A DNA stretch of 64,000 nt. It comes from Zymoseptoria tritici IPO323. Its lineage: Eukaryota > Ascomycota > Dothideomycetes > Mycosphaerellales > Mycosphaerellaceae. The stretch is taken from contig NC_018201.1 of assembly GCF_000219625.1 (NCBI RefSeq), positions 18,179 to 82,178 of the forward strand, given 5' to 3'. This document shows, piece by piece, positions 42,007-54,488 of this stretch (within the stretch, counting starts at the first letter, position 1; each line of letters starts with the position of its first letter). The notes beneath the pieces were generated by a model, which did no database searches, was not told the DNA's origin, and was given only the letters and a program-made list of their open reading frames with translations. The translations under genes were made by a program, and so were the position numbers.

Positions 42007-44739
42007 ATGCCGACTCCATGCAACGACTCTGTTGGCATTGACGACGCAGAAGGCATGATTTAGGAGTGGATCACCCTGAGGGTGGCACGTCTGCGAGAAT
42101 CCGGCCGTTTGCATCGGCTGGATAACGCCGACGACAAGGTCGGTTATGCAGACGATCTGAATGAGAAGATTAGGGCTCAATTCTCTCGAGGCTCCCTGCC
42201 AACTTTGACGGCAGATGAGATGCATCGACGTTTCCGCCAGACCTTGCTCCAGCACCGCGACACAGGGAAAGAAACAAAAAGGCGTTCGAAAGGAGTCGGT
42301 ACGATGGAGCCATCCGCTTGGCCGAGACGGGATTCCGGCCCACGTCAGCGAGCGATCGCCGAATTGTTCAGCGAAAGCTCGGTTTCCTCAAAGCGAATGG
42401 CCTGCTGCCACGTTTGAGCAACGATTTCGAGTTAGGAGGGATGGCAGGCATTCTCAACAGCGAGCTCGAGTGTTGCGAAGCAGGTCGAGCTCGCCGTGAA
42501 GGTACATTAGTCACCGCAGCCAGCTTGAAGACGCTCTTCCAATCCGCACTGGCGGGACAGCCGGCCGCTGCGATGACCGATGTCACCCTACCTCATCTAA
42601 CGTTTAGTACCCCGTCAGATATGAATGCAGCCTTTAACGAGTCTGACATCGATCTATCACCATACGTGGAGGCCCATGAGCTGTTTCGCGGGCCGTTTCC
42701 TCGCTGCCGCGAGTCACTCGTCTTGACGCGATGTTTCATGTGCCATTAGAAAATCGAGGACAGAGATCCTGTGTTCGTGCTGGACGGAACCTACTTAGTA
42801 CGTCAAAGAGATTGCGGTAGTTGCACATTCCTACCAGCTACCTCACGGACGATGCGAAGCTTCTTGCCCGTCGAAGACATCAAGAGCATCAGCAAGAATG
42901 GGCTGGCCCAGCTCGCACTTGCCGTGAGCGAGAATCGAGCAGGAATTCCGGTGCGAGCTTCTCAATTCACTGTTGAGCCGGAAGATGCCACAAAGCGATC
43001 GGCCCCTCGCGGCTCTGCAAGATCGATGTCCGAGCTGGAGCCTACATTTACCGGTCCTCGCAAGGTCAATAGACCCCTCTCGGGATACTGCACCGCGCTG
43101 GAATTGTTCCGCAGCCAATGGCGCGCACAAAAGACCTCTCCCGTCACGTCGTCGATCGCGCTGCCCCGGCAAACCACCGTCGAGCTGAATCGTCACTTCG
43201 AGACAATCTACATCCAGCCGACCAAAGATCGCAGTCTGCGCGGCCACATCAATTTCCTCGTTTCCAGAAAATGCCCTTGGAGTGAAGAGCTGCGCGGCGG
43301 CCTGGACATTTATGCCCTGTTCGGCGCGCGTAGGATTACGAGAAGCTTTCTCCTGGCGTTTCGGAGGTTGACAAGACTGAGGACTGATTAGAACGAGCCT
43401 CTGCGACTCGCGCGAGCCATGGAGCTGATCCACGACTTTCACATCCCACATCTTGACGACGACTTTGACACCATTTTCGACCACGACAACACTCCTCTCG
43501 CGCACCAGCGACATTCTCCGACATGCGCTCACAGTGCTGACGGCCGCAGCGCTGGCGACCACTGTGACATCAATACCACGCGGCCATCAATCAGACTCGG
43601 CCTGGAGATGGCGCTCGTCAGCAAACGCCTCGCGAAAGATGGCGGCGGTGGCGTTGAGTCCTCGAGCACCGAGATGAAGCCCTGGAATCGAGATGACGGG
43701 CTGGCTGTTGCAAGCGATGTGTTCCGCACATTATGCCGCACAGACGACCAATTGATGACGCCCGATATGATGCCGGATCCTGCCGGCAGTCTGCTGGAGC
43801 GGTCCATTGCTGTAAAGCACAACAGCCATGGAACCACATTGTTTACCCTTCTGTCTTCCGTCCAAAGTCCCATCGCGAGTGCGGAGCGGCTCTGGTTTGT
43901 CGCAGAGGTTGACCTGACAGCACCACCGAAGGCCTTCACATACACCTCGGCGCCTCCAGAGGCACGACCAAGTATGTCTGGACTTATCAAACAGCTTTAC
44001 TCCGACCTTCAGCAAGCACAGATCTTCCAGGGCGATTTGCCTATAGTTTCCGACGCCGATTCGAGCGAACATGCAGATTTCATCTCCTGCCTTGCGGACT
44101 CTATTGGCTGGCTGCAAGCCTATTTGACCAATAACCACCGACCTCTGGACTTCTTTCTTTCACGCCTGCAAGGTTCCCTATCACGACCGTCGCACGTTTC
44201 ATCTTCAGAACAACCTCGCTCTCTTCAACGATAACGAATCCGCCCGTGCCTCCAAACGTCCCAAGCTCGAGCCACGACCGAACCCAGCCGCATCAGCAGA
44301 GCAGAAGATGCTCCATCAGGCGCTCTGCGCTTACCAACAGAAGTTCGACAGATTTTCAAAGCGAAAGACCTTCATCGATTCATACGCCAGCTAGGCTAAA
44401 CACATCCGCTTGTGCATCAATACCGTCTCTGAGCGAACCACCGTCTCGCATGAGGTGAAGCTTTTGCGGGATGACATAGCGGCCGCCCGTCGCAGGATAG
44501 ACAAGGCGGAGCCGGGCAGCGTCAGCTACGTCTCGGCGAGCGGGTATCTTCGCTCGTTGCAGGCGGACCTCGAGGCAATGCAGGTCGCAGGGAATTTACC
44601 ACATGTGAGGACATGGGCGGACAAGGTTGTGGCGGACTGCGATGCGGAAATCGACACCATCGAGCGGGACCGAGAGAGTGCACTTGCAGAAATCAGGAAC
44701 GCCTTCTCCGATGCCGAACGCTGGATAAGCGAAGTGTGA
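42007..44739 (+). pseudogene. Large hypothetical protein gene with four in-frame TAG codons
   Basis: Plus strand from the ATG at 42007 (MPTPCNDSVGIDDAEGMI). Frame-consistent coding (TLTADEMHRRFRQTLLQHRD, RPTSASDRRIVQRKLGFLKA, SQFTVEPEDATKRSAP, RAMELIHDFHIPHLDDDFDT, RRTFHLQNNLALFNDNESAR, SLQADLEAMQVAGNLPHVRT, ADKVVADCDAEIDTIERDRE) is interrupted by TAG at 42061, 42747, 43389 and 44392, and by frame changes near 42,272 (an A run) and 44,175. The C-terminal 130 residues look coiled-coil. Length restored would be about 900 aa. I do not recognise the family. All four stops being TAG fits RIP-type change of Gln or Trp codons. Confidence 0.6.
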
Positions 44740-46406
44740 AGGAGGGAATGTGCTTCCGGCGAGGATAGGCTGTTCTTCATCACGGCTTGCAAGTAGGTTT
44801 AATCGAGTATTGCACTTTGAACTATTCTACAGCCCGCTTCGCCACTTTTGAATGCTCTCCGCGAACAGACAGTCCAGCGCGCTCCGTGATCCATGGACCC
44901 CCGTCGTGCCGCAACCGCGAAACCGAACGAACGATAATGGCAGTTCAGGCCCAGCGCGAGAGCGAATGGTTTTGCCGCACAGCTGCAAATCCTACTCTGA
45001 CGTTTGCTCAACATCTCCACTGAAGTGCAGACACCGTATAAATGGCCGCCACCGCCTATAACAATAATGATCTATCCGCACGATAGGAAAGTCGAAATCG
45101 AATGGAGCCTCCCTTTATTAAAGGAGGCCCATCGCAGCGCTCACCTGTCGAATGTAGGCAGCAAACTCGCGTGCCGCCTTCAACTCCTCCGTCGAAACGC
45201 CTTTAAGTTCTCGAACCCAAGCAACAGCCTTCGACTTGCCTCTCCGGTCCTCTTTCTCTCACGAGCAGAACATTCCTTCCTACAACCCTTGCCGCAATGT
45301 CTTTGTACTCATCGTCGACGCATCCAATCCGGAGACGGGAACAAATTTGACGACCAAGCCAATTTCATGGGTGGTTGATGTCTCGGAGGAAGGCGGCGCG
45401 GAAGTCGCCTTCAACGATGCTGGATGAGGTTTCTTCTTGGACGGATCTAAATGGAGGCGCTGTGGAGTCGCGCAGCAACGAGCTGGTCAATCGAGGGAAC
45501 TGCAAGTGCTCCCAGCGATGGTAGGGCTCGCCCGCGCTGTACCCGAGATGTCTGGTGGTCCGTAGAGGCGGAGGACGTGTCCGGGCATGTGGTACTGTGT
45601 CTTGAAATCATCGCAAATGGTGTTCCGTGAGGGCATCCTCGGGAGAGCGTGATGGTGTTCGGCTTCGCATCCGGTTTCTTTTGCGGCGAGAGAGATGATA
45701 CGTCGTTCGTGGTAGAGGACTTATCATGCAGCATCCAAGCTCGTCCCGCAGTCCGTGGCAATTCGGGCTCGTGCCTCGTCTACCAGGTCGCCAACCAACG
45801 CACGCTTGTTCGAGTTGCTGCTTCAGTAGGCAGGGTCGAATGCCGAATAGTAAAGACGACAGTCCAGAGTTGGTCAGGAATTTGGTCTGGCAACTTCTTT
45901 ATCGCTTCTTTCGGGTGCTGCTTCGATACCCAGATGTTATTATCCTCCTCTGCACTGCTGCTTGCGCCATGGCCATAGCGTCTGCCAACTTGACATAATG
46001 GCGGACTTTCAAGGAATGAAGCTTCGGGAACTACGGAGTGAAGGCTGCAGGCATGTTGGGCAGGTGACCGACTAGGGAGGGTCGGTTTCGTGGCTGTAAC
46101 CGGGGTGTTCGATTAGTTCTACTTGCATTGCGCTCGTTCCCGGAATAGTCGCGAACCGGACAGGGCCTCGTTGGTCGGCAAGGTCTGCAGATGTGTATAT
46201 GTAGCAAGGCGTTGTCGCTGGTGGGTATAGACATGCTGTTGTGGATTAACTGTATATACAAGCTGTGTTGTGGTTATGTCCGAGCAGTGCAGAACACGCC
46301 TTTACTGCCCGCTCCCAGAGGACTAGCCGGTCGCCTGTCACCGCGGGATCTTGCTTACAATCAAGTCTTCCACCGGTACCTAGAGTTGACCGTGTAGTGC
46401 ACCGGC
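44740..46406. other. Mostly non-coding; weak plus-strand signal near 45.07-45.43 kb
   Basis: A plus-strand segment from the ATG at 45070 (MIYPHDRKVEIEWSLPLLKE) and another ending at 45427 (VFVLIVDASNPETGTNLTTK, AEVAFNDAG) look somewhat coding but lie in different frames with no clear intron. The rest shows nothing I can support. Confidence 0.3.
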
Positions 46407-46676
46407 TCAACTCAAGGGCGTGATCTTGACTCCAGTAACGAGGACAAAGAGGCTGGACAAGGGGTATCGAAACATCCGTATAGGAACTGACACGTCATCC
46501 TGGGTTGCATTCCATCCTTGTCGTCGTCGTTTCTGCTCGACCTCGCTGGTCTGCCGATTGAGCCTATGTTTAGATCGAGTCGCCGTCGACTGGAAGGCCG
46601 CGGAGGACGAGAGGGTGGACCGGAGCTGGGCGCAGTAGTCGTTCAGGTCTGTTTCGGCGTCGTCGGGTAGTGACAT
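46407..46676 (-). CDS. Small hypothetical protein
   Basis: Minus strand, 89 aa from the ATG at 46676, directly preceded by GACTTAG, so this could also be an internal exon. Sequence is acidic at first (SLPDDAETDLNDYCAQLRST), then basic (RSKHRLNRQTSEVEQKRRRQ), then hydrophobic near the end (RYPLSSLFVLVTGVKITPLS). No family recognised. Confidence 0.4.
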   Translation of the reverse strand: MSLPDDAETDLNDYCAQLRSTLSSSAAFQSTATRSKHRLNRQTSEVEQKRRRQGWNATQDDVSVPIRMFRYPLSSLFVLVTGVKITPLS

Positions 46677-47243
46677 CTAAGTCGCCCAGAGGAGGGAAGC
46701 AGCTTAGAAGGGGAGTCTAGCTTACAGTGGTGGTGGTGGTTCGCGGCAGAATGGAAGGCCTCCCGTCGCGAGAGGAGGTGCTGTTGTTAGTAGACTTCCT
46801 CTCGCGATCGGCAGCCCTCCGTCAGGCGACGTCTTCAGCAGGAAGGCAAATGTCCACCTCGTAGGCGATAGAGACATGTGTCGACCGAGAGCAGGCTCAT
46901 GTGGGAATTTAGTAAATCGTAGATGCGTGCGGAATATCGAGCGAATATTAGTCGCCTTGTGCAGCTCTAGTATTACCAAAGCAATGCCATTCGTCTTTCT
47001 TGAAGTCGACTTTGCTGCGAGCACACCCAATCTTCCATCACGGAGACGGCATCCATGGCAATGCGGATGCGACGCTGCGCGTGGTTCTTTCAGCCATTCG
47101 ACGTCGCAGTGACATGCATGCGGCATGGTATTGGCAGGAGCCCGCCGGCATCATTCCAAGGTTCAAGAGTTGAGCGGATGTAGCGAACCCGTCAGAGCTG
47201 GGGAACGTCTTCAAAATGCATGGAGATCGATGCCGGCTCAGTC
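46677..47243. other. Intergenic; imperfect GC-rich inverted phrases
   Basis: AGGCCTCCCGTCGCGAGAGG (46757) and CCTCTCGCGATCGGCAGCCC (46798) form an imperfect hairpin-like pair. No gene identified. Confidence 0.35.
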
Positions 47244-47460
47244 TCAAGCACCAAATAAGTCCTCTGCTGTCTTCGAAATTTTGATCATGCCCATCGTGTG
47301 CCCATTCTCGAATCCTGCAGCTCGCATGGCCAACACACACTCGTCTCTCGCTTGAATGCCGCGGAAGCCTCCAAAGGTTGAGTTCATGTGCGACTGCAGG
47401 TCGACATCGATCTGAATTTCTGAAAGCCGCGCTATGAATCGCCGCTGCGACAAGTGATAG
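47244..47460 (-). CDS. C-terminal exon of a hypothetical protein
   Basis: Minus strand. Opens after TGTCGCAG (acceptor-like) and reads RRFIARLSEIQIDVDLQSHM, STFGGFRGIQARDECVLAMR and MGMIKISKTAEDLFGA then stop at 47244. The coding look is convincing, but earlier exons were not identified. It could belong to the same transcript family as the gene at 47585-49904, which ends just upstream. Confidence 0.4.
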
Positions 47461-47584
47461 GCACGGGAGAAAAGGTTACGTAGTGATTAAATGCTAATGA
47501 ATGCAAAACGTAAACATTCGCCGCACCAAGCTACAAGTAAGCCTGCTCTCGTAATCGTCCAGCGACATCCATCGAGACCGAATA

Positions 47585-49904
47585 CTAACTCGGAGTGGCG
47601 ACAAGGACTGCGGCTGCGACAACAATGACAACTCCGGGGTTCCCACACGGCACCTTCATTCCCAAGTCGATCCGAGAGCTTCCTGCATCCGCCTGGATGG
47701 GTAAGAATTACTTCGTCTGCATCCCAGAAGATGCGAGGCGGAGCACGACCATTATTCCCACTAACTGACGAATTGCAAGTACTCCTGCACACAGCGAATT
47801 CATCACCTCGACGGCGACGCCGCCGCCCTCGCTTCCCCACAAACTCAACGGGTCCAACATGCTCAACAATTGCGCTCGAATTTCTTCCCGCCGAGCAGCA
47901 CTCCCGTCATCGTCCAGCCCGGCTCCGTGCAACACTAGCATGTTCTCGACGGTCAAGTCCATTTGCTGGAGGGACCGGTGTTGCCGAGCGAGGGCATCTT
48001 CCGACATGTCCTGCACCTGGTGCTGCTTTTTGAGGAGTCCTCGGTGTGTACTCATCACCGTGTTCAGCCGCTGCGCGAGCTCCATGGTGCCGATTGACGA
48101 GGGCTCTTGGACGGAGATCGAACTCCACGGACTCCTGATATAGTTGATGCCATCCGTCGTCGCCGTCGTCATCGTGATCGGGACAAAGCCCGCTACAGGA
48201 GTGGAGAAGACCGACTCTTCGTGTTTGACGGTACCACTGCGGCCGTAGAAGCGGTGGATAAATTGATGGCGGTGGGAGAAGCACCCGGGAAGGTAGAGGT
48301 TTCTCGAAACGATGGACCCCAGCACGTCCATGACGCAGAGGCAGATGACGAGACACTCCACGAGGGTTAGAGTAATGCCATGATTCTTTCCTCGCTCATC
48401 GGATAGTGGGATGTCTCGGTGAATCTTCGACTGCTGCTGCGGATGGATGGTGCCAGAATCCAGGGACTGGGCTCGCTGGGTCAATTCATGGTTTCGCTCG
48501 AATTTGGACCTCTTGCGTTGAAAGTCCTCGGACATGGTACGCTTGGCAGCCTGTCAGCTTAATGAAGAGAAAAGAAACCAATCGTGTCAACGGGAGTTGC
48601 TTTACGTACTCCGAGGTTGCTCGCCGCCGATATGTCAGCCAGGAAGTATCTGCTTGATTCTTCACCTAGCGCAGCGATGGCCTCTGCCTGATTTGCGCTT
48701 GCAACCCGCGAAGCTGCGATAATTATGTGGTCAGTCTTAGTCATCTCTGCGAGGAAGCAACATGGCTAACACAAACCTGAAACAACCCCGACTCTTTGCC
48801 TCGCACGAAATTTCTGCGTAGTGAATTCGCCTCTTGATGCAGGGCGGCGTCTTCATCGTTCAGACTAGTGTCTGGCTTCGCCACCGATCTTTTTCCTTGG
48901 TGGAAGTCTCGGTCAGCATTTTCAGCCAAATCGGCGTTTTGTTCCACCACCGGATCCTCCTTCTGATGAAGCCCAGCACCTTCATCGTCCAGACCGGTGG
49001 TTTCTTCCTCGGCCGCCGGGTCCACCTCCTGATGCAGCTTAGCATCTCCATCGTTCAGATGCAGCTCAGCGTCTTCATCGTTCGAACCGGTGACTTCTTC
49101 CTCGGCCGCCGAATCAATGTCAAGTTCACGCTCTTGTCGCGAATCGGCCATCGAACCTGCAGCGTCTTCTTCACCAGTGGAGGGTTGTTCAACCTCCTGG
49201 TATTGGCCAGCCACAAGTGGCGGCGGAATAGTGCGATGGATGGTTGCTGTCGTTGTTTGTGCTGTCGATCCCGTTGACGATTGGACCGGGCTCAAGAGAT
49301 AGTCGGAGGGCAAGGGTGCGGCGTCGTTCGTGGATGGGGTGAGGTCCTCCTCATCATCGGCAGGTAAAACGGGTGACAACGCCAGTCGTCTGGATGGCTT
49401 CGTGAGGTTCGAGCGCTTTGCCTTCCGTTTCAGCAGTATCGGCTGTGCGATCGATGGAGACGCTGGAGTCGTGGATCCATAGAATATTCCCCTCCGCCCC
49501 TCAAGCGCTTCTCTTGGTAATGCGTACGGCGGCGGCCTGGGATTTCGCCGGAGAAATTCACTATTTGACGGTGAAGGCAAGAGAGCATCGGTAGAACGAG
49601 GGTACCGGCGCGGTGATGATGTTCTCCGTGGGCTGGGCGGTGATGGTGTTCGAGGCCGCGAAGCGTACCTGTCATATCCCGTGTGCCTGAGGGATGCCGG
49701 AGGCGTGGACCTGAGGGATGCAGCAGGTCTCTCGCTTCGCGCTTTCCTTGCCGACTCTTGCTGCTGTGGTGGCGGACGGATCAATGATTGTGATGTCGTG
49801 TGTGCGTCCTCGTGCAATGGTCGATGCGGCGATGCTTCCATGATGTGTAGGGAATTGTCGATGATGTTTTGGATGCGATGCAGGATGTCGTCGAGATGCC
49901 TCAT
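47585..49904 (-). CDS. Large membrane-associated hypothetical protein, four exons
   Basis: Minus strand. Exon 1 (ATG at 49904 to about 48780) is a disordered Pro/Ser/Arg-rich region (RPRTPSPPSPRRTSSPRRYP) then acidic imperfect repeats (NDEDAELHLNDGDAKLHQEV, LDDEGAGLHQKEDPVVE). A very short intron ending CGCAG leads to MTKTDHIIIAASRVASANQA and IAALGEESSRYFLADISAAS. An intron GTACGT to GCCAAG joins in phase to MSEDFQRKRSKFERNHELTQ. A hydrophobic stretch ITLTLVECLVICLCVMDVLG may cross a membrane, and the segment ELAQRLNTVMSTHRGLLKKQ is a likely coiled-coil. A last intron (GTGATG to CCATCCAG) gives an in-phase tail with GNPGVVIVVAAAVLVATPS, stop at 47585, a second hydrophobic segment. Without that splice the frame stops at 47708. 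Family unknown. Confidence 0.55.
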
Positions 49905-50149
49905 CAATGGTGGAATTGATATTCTTCTTCACCGGGACCAGCCGTGGTGGGAGGATTGCTGTCGTTCGTTCGATGATACCAAGGCCGTGCGAGTTCTAGT
50001 TCTAGAGCGGAGCGGAGCGGAGAAACGTCCTGCCGACGCTTGACTTCTCGTCCGAGGGTCTTGGTACCCAGACTCGACGATTCTGATTGTTTGGATGGTG
50101 GAGAGACAACACGACGAGATCAACCTTGGGCTCCAGATCTCGGTGTAGT

Positions 50150-50205
50150 GGCACATCTCGGTGCAGTGTCAGCTCAGCTCAGCTCAGCTCAGCTCACCTT
50201 GGGTT
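50150..50205. repeat. Short CAGCT pentamer run
   Basis: CAGCTCAGCTCAGCTCAGCT type run at about 50171-50196 in an otherwise ordinary intergenic stretch between 49.9 and 50.5 kb, where no gene was found. Confidence 0.7.
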
Positions 50206-50480
50206 CATTCCATCATGCCCTCTTGCCCAGTCTCTCAAAATCTCGCTTTTGTTTTCTTCGTCTTCTTCTTCTTCTCAAGCAAAATTCACTTCTTATGCAC
50301 CGACGACGACGATGAGACAACAATGTCGGGATGGCCGGACGCGGACATTTCGGCTTTGCCTTGTTCATCATCAATGTAAGCGCGACGGAACCATAACACA
50401 TTGTCAAATCGGAATGAAGACTTCTTCCAGCCTCTTGCCGCGACCTCACTACAATCATCGCCTCATCTCCGTGACCCAGC

Positions 50481-50774
50481 ATGGCGACCGACCGAAGACC
50501 TCTCGCTGAACTCATGCGCGATACTCGAAACACCAACGCTCGCGGGAGACACGACCTTGGCCTCGAATCCCACCGATTGCAGGGGTGAGGGTGGAGGACT
50601 TGCTGTCAAAGCTGGCCGAGCCAAGCGGCACGCACAGTCGAAGAGCTAGATGATAATGATGGCACAGCGGACATCGGTTTGGAGCAGGAAGCTGTCGAGG
50701 AAGAACGGATACTCAGCTCGAGTCGCCAGCAGTCTTGGGAAGATGATGGAAACCGGGCATGGTCAGAATGGTGA
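50481..50774 (+). pseudogene. Short hypothetical ORF with frame damage
   Basis: Plus strand from the ATG at 50481: MATDRRPLAELMRDTRNTNA, then a TGA at 50586-50588 in frame, then the same frame gives VEELDDNDGTADIGLEQEAV and EEERILSSSRQQSWEDDGNR, stop at 50772. Between, a different frame looks better coding (AGVRVEDLLSKLAEPSGTHS), suggesting two compensating indels or an undetected intron. Family unknown. Confidence 0.35.
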
Positions 50775-51116
50775 GGACTGCGGATCGATCGAAGGTCACC
50801 ATACCCCTCGGCCATGCTAGGTCGTCTCTCGCGTATGCCGGCGCTGCCACCCTCCAGTGGTTTTCCGGCACACTTGGCCTTGGAGGTCATGTCATTGGGG
50901 CAGGTATTTCCGAAGTCGCAGTTGGTGCCTCAGGCCGGCTGCCAAATTCTAGCCCTAGAATTTGACTAGCGCCGGGACTCTGCCGGCCAAAAGCCTGAGG
51001 CTTCCATTTTCTTGGTTCCAAAGTTCTACTTCATCAGCATCACTTCACTTCACTGATCCTCATCTTCTTTTCACCGACACCGACCCTCCCTCACGTCCCT
51101 CACCATTCCGCCCGAT

Positions 51117-51732
51117 ATGGAATCGTCAACGGAGCACGAGATCCGTCGTCTGAAGGAACGCGTGGATGTCCTCGAGAATCGGGTGGAGCAAATGATGGCT
51201 GCCATTGTCCACTTACAAGAACGACCCCACAACGTGAGCATGGTACTGTACCTCATACGACCACCTTCTTGGAGGTCTCAGCGAGCACTTCCGGATCATC
51301 GGTCTGCTAACACAACACTCTTTGCCGCAGATGAATTCGAGCATCGCAAGCTCTCCCTGTCCAGACTCTCGCCTTCCTAGCAACGGCAATCCACAACGTG
51401 CATCCTCCTCCGCCGCACCGCACCATGTCTCCAGCACACCCCAAGGCGACAGCACGCACGACCCAATACCCTCCTCGCGCACACTTCAAGGCGACAGCAC
51501 CTACAACCCAACACCCTCCTCGCGCACACTTCATAGCGACAGCACCTACAACCCAACACCCTCCTCATCCACCATATCCCAAGGCGACGACACCACCGAG
51601 GCCGAGGAAAACACTTCGCCGGAGCGCGCTCTTCCTACATCGACGCCGCCTCACGCCCTTGCGCGGGTGATGCAAAGCCGAGACATGATAAATGCAGATG
51701 GGAAGAGTAGCAGTCCAGTTCGTGAGAATTGA
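51117..51732 (+). CDS. Coiled-coil and 15-aa repeat protein, two exons
   Basis: Plus strand, ATG at 51117, 172 aa. Exon 1 (51117-51233) encodes a strong heptad coil (HEIRRLKERVDVLENRVEQM). The intron at 51234-51330 is canonical (GTGAGC donor, TCTGCTAACAC branch, GCCGCAG acceptor) and phase 0. Exon 2 starts MNSSIASSPCPDSRLPSNGN and has about four 15-aa repeats of the type LQGDSTYNPTPSSRT, then an acidic patch (DDTTEAEENTSPERAL). Stop at 51730-51732. A CT-rich leader and CTCACC lie just upstream. This is one of the few fully intact genes in the window. It resembles small, disordered fungal coiled-coil proteins, with no family assigned. Confidence 0.75.
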
Positions 51733-53590
51733 TGGAGGCTTTTACAATACGCTGCAATAGCTGGCCGGGAAGAATGCATCCGCTGCGCAGGGTGATTCGA
51801 TGATACGGGTGCTGCACAAAGATGGCTTTTCTCGGAGTGAGCATGGGATGAGAATGGGTGGCAATCGTTGCTCAAGACTGGGTGGGACATGAATTGTCGG
51901 GACGATAACAACGTCGCCTGGGCGGTGGAAAGTTGAGAGAACCTAGTTAAGGTACCTAGGGATCAATGCGTACAGGTCTATCATACTTCCTCTTCCTACC
52001 AAACGGCGACCCTCCTCTCTCGTGAATCGTGATGCCGCCTACATCAACGGCGGCGAATGTCCCATGTAAGCCCGCACCTCAGTTCCGACGCCTTGCCTCA
52101 TCACTAAAAACCCACTCTTGCTAGAATACAAGAGTGGACACCGAGTTGGTGACGCTGCCGCCGCCGCTCGTGCTGCTGCTCAAGAGCAATATCTCCACGT
52201 CACTTTTCCTTAGGACGAAGACTTCCGCCAATGCAGTGAAGCGCTTTGAAGGGCCTCAATGGACAGTTATAGCGCTGGACGTGCTCACCACGCCGCCGAT
52301 AAATGTTCAGCAAGACTGGCCTCATGGTTACAAGCCATCGCCGCCGCCTGGGAAGAAGACACCATGTCGACAAGCGGCCTCACTGCACAGGTGGACTCGT
52401 GAGGGCGTGATATAATGACAAGACTTCATCTGGCTGGAACGACGACAGCGACGACAACGTGGCCGAATGATGAACGCTTACCAGCCTCATCAAAGAGCCT
52501 CACCAAGAACACCTCGACCGCCCTCGTTGCGTTGACCCATGACCGGCTGAGTCATATCAAAATTGAAGGAGTGGTCCAGCCTTCTCACTGGCCAACCGTT
52601 TGACAGCACGTTTCTGGCTCCGGTGCGAGAGATGTGCGGCCGCGCGCGCGACTCCTCTGACCGAGCGGAGGGTGTCAGATCCATGTTGTATACAGCCATG
52701 TCCTTCAATCCGGCCAGATCCTTCAATCCATTAATCCATTACCAGTCCGCCAATCCATCCCCCAATACCACCAATCCATCAATCGAGCAATAGCGAGGAT
52801 GGATGCATAGACTGGCCGTTTCGGTGGATTGGTCAGTCTAAGGATTTGATTGTTCACCACACTCCGGCAAGCTTCTCATCCTCGCCGCTCGGTGACGATC
52901 TGGAACCTCTCAACAATCGCGGAGAACGTCGGGCGAATGCAGTGCGGTGAACAACCCATCCGGACAATGCGCCGGTGGTGGATTGATTGATGGTTGGCCA
53001 TGGTGTGGATTGTCGATGCAGAAGCTGCTGGCTCACTTTGAAAACGTCAAGCGCACATACAGTGTTGATAACGCTGATGAGGTTATTGCAGAGCATCCGG
53101 ACACTTCTGAGCTACACTAAGAGCCTTACTTCAAGGTCATCATTTGACCTTACGTAGCAGGAGCTGGACGCCTAGACCGACGTCGACATCGCAATTCGTG
53201 TTGGCGATAATACCATGCCATAGATGCCCCTCCGTCGTCCTCGCCAGCCACAAAAGCTTTCCATACCAGTGAGTCAACGAGGCCATGGTGCTGGTGCGGT
53301 TGACAGAGCAGTGAGCTGGCATTGGCCTCCAATGTACTCCAGGTACTACGCCAGGGAAGTGCCCACCCACGACCTCTGTCCTGCTTGTTTTCTAACAACG
53401 CTACACCTATGCAACACCCGGCGGGCAGAACCCACTCGCCACAGTCATGCCAACGTACGTCCCGCTGTATAATGGAATTATACAGGCTTGTAGAATCTGC
53501 CCATTTGCGCATCTTCTGTTATCTCTTCCTTTGTCCAAGGACCCGCGGTCCTATAGCTAATTCGCCGATCCCAGCTTCGAATGGTCCTTG
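51733..53590. other. Poorly supported coding scraps
   Basis: Several fragments look weakly coding (minus 53140-53370, for example MASLTHWYGKLLWLARTTEG and HLWHGIIANTNCDVDVGLG; plus around 52,030 with DAAYINGGECP), but none gives a gene with start, splice sites and stop. A CAATCCAT run lies at about 52,707-52,790. Confidence 0.3.
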
Positions 53591-54488
53591 TGGTCGCGAC
53601 TAAGTATACATCCGAACTTATCCGTTGGTCTATAGTAGAAGGCGTAAGGTATAGCGAAGATAATCTACGACTAGGTGCGTACGAAGAAGACCGGACAACG
53701 TTAGATAGCGTACTAAATTGCGAACGGTAGCGTATAGTCGGGAGGCGGATTAGCGATCGTACTAGCCCTTAGATATCGCGCGCGCTAGGAGTCGGCTAGC
53801 TAAGCTTCTATATCGCTATTATTCTACCGAAACCTTATAAATAGGATCGTAGAGTAGTCTAATCTAAAGGCGCGTTAGGACGTTAAGGTACTTAGCTAGT
53901 ATACGATTAACGTCTAGCTTCGTTATCTACGCTTATTAAGGCGGCAAATAGAAAAAGAAGCCGCATTTACGCTAAGCCGCGATCTCGTTTAGCGCTATCG
54001 TAGTAACCTTAACCTCTAGAAGTACTCTCTTATCGTAATCTCTATACTAGTCTATTACCTTTTAGCTAATCTATACTTATACGTCCGCCTTCTAAAAGTA
54101 CGCCTCTACGGGCATAATACTATATAGCGTCGGAGTAGCTATAATCGAAGGTCGTAATAATACTCCTATCTTATACTCGCTTTACTATAAAGTTACTAGG
54201 TAGGTATAGTCGGGATTTCGGCTACGCGTATAGAAACGGTACGCTATAGACTAGTTAGGAAGGTAAGGTAGCCTATTGTTTGTTTGTTTGTTTGTTTGTT
54301 CCATTTACGTCCTGTAGGAGTCTATAACTATGTAGGACGGCTGTCTCGCGACAGCAGTCTATCTATGTACAATCGTTGTTCTCTCGTATCTCTTAACCTT
54401 AGGGAAAGACCCGTACCTAGGATAGTAGCAAGCTAGTATCGAAGGACTTTAAAGAAAGACAAATAAGGAAAAGTAAAAGGAGTGTAGG

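Noticed and set aside
42843..43562. 239-codon minus-strand ORF
   Set aside because: The plus-strand frame is consistent over 2.7 kb and carries helical, conserved-looking segments; the minus frame is its shadow.
42007..44739. TAG reassigned to an amino acid
   Set aside because: Nuclear TAG recoding is not expected here; intact genes in the window end in TAG, TAA and TGA, and RIP explains the TAG excess.
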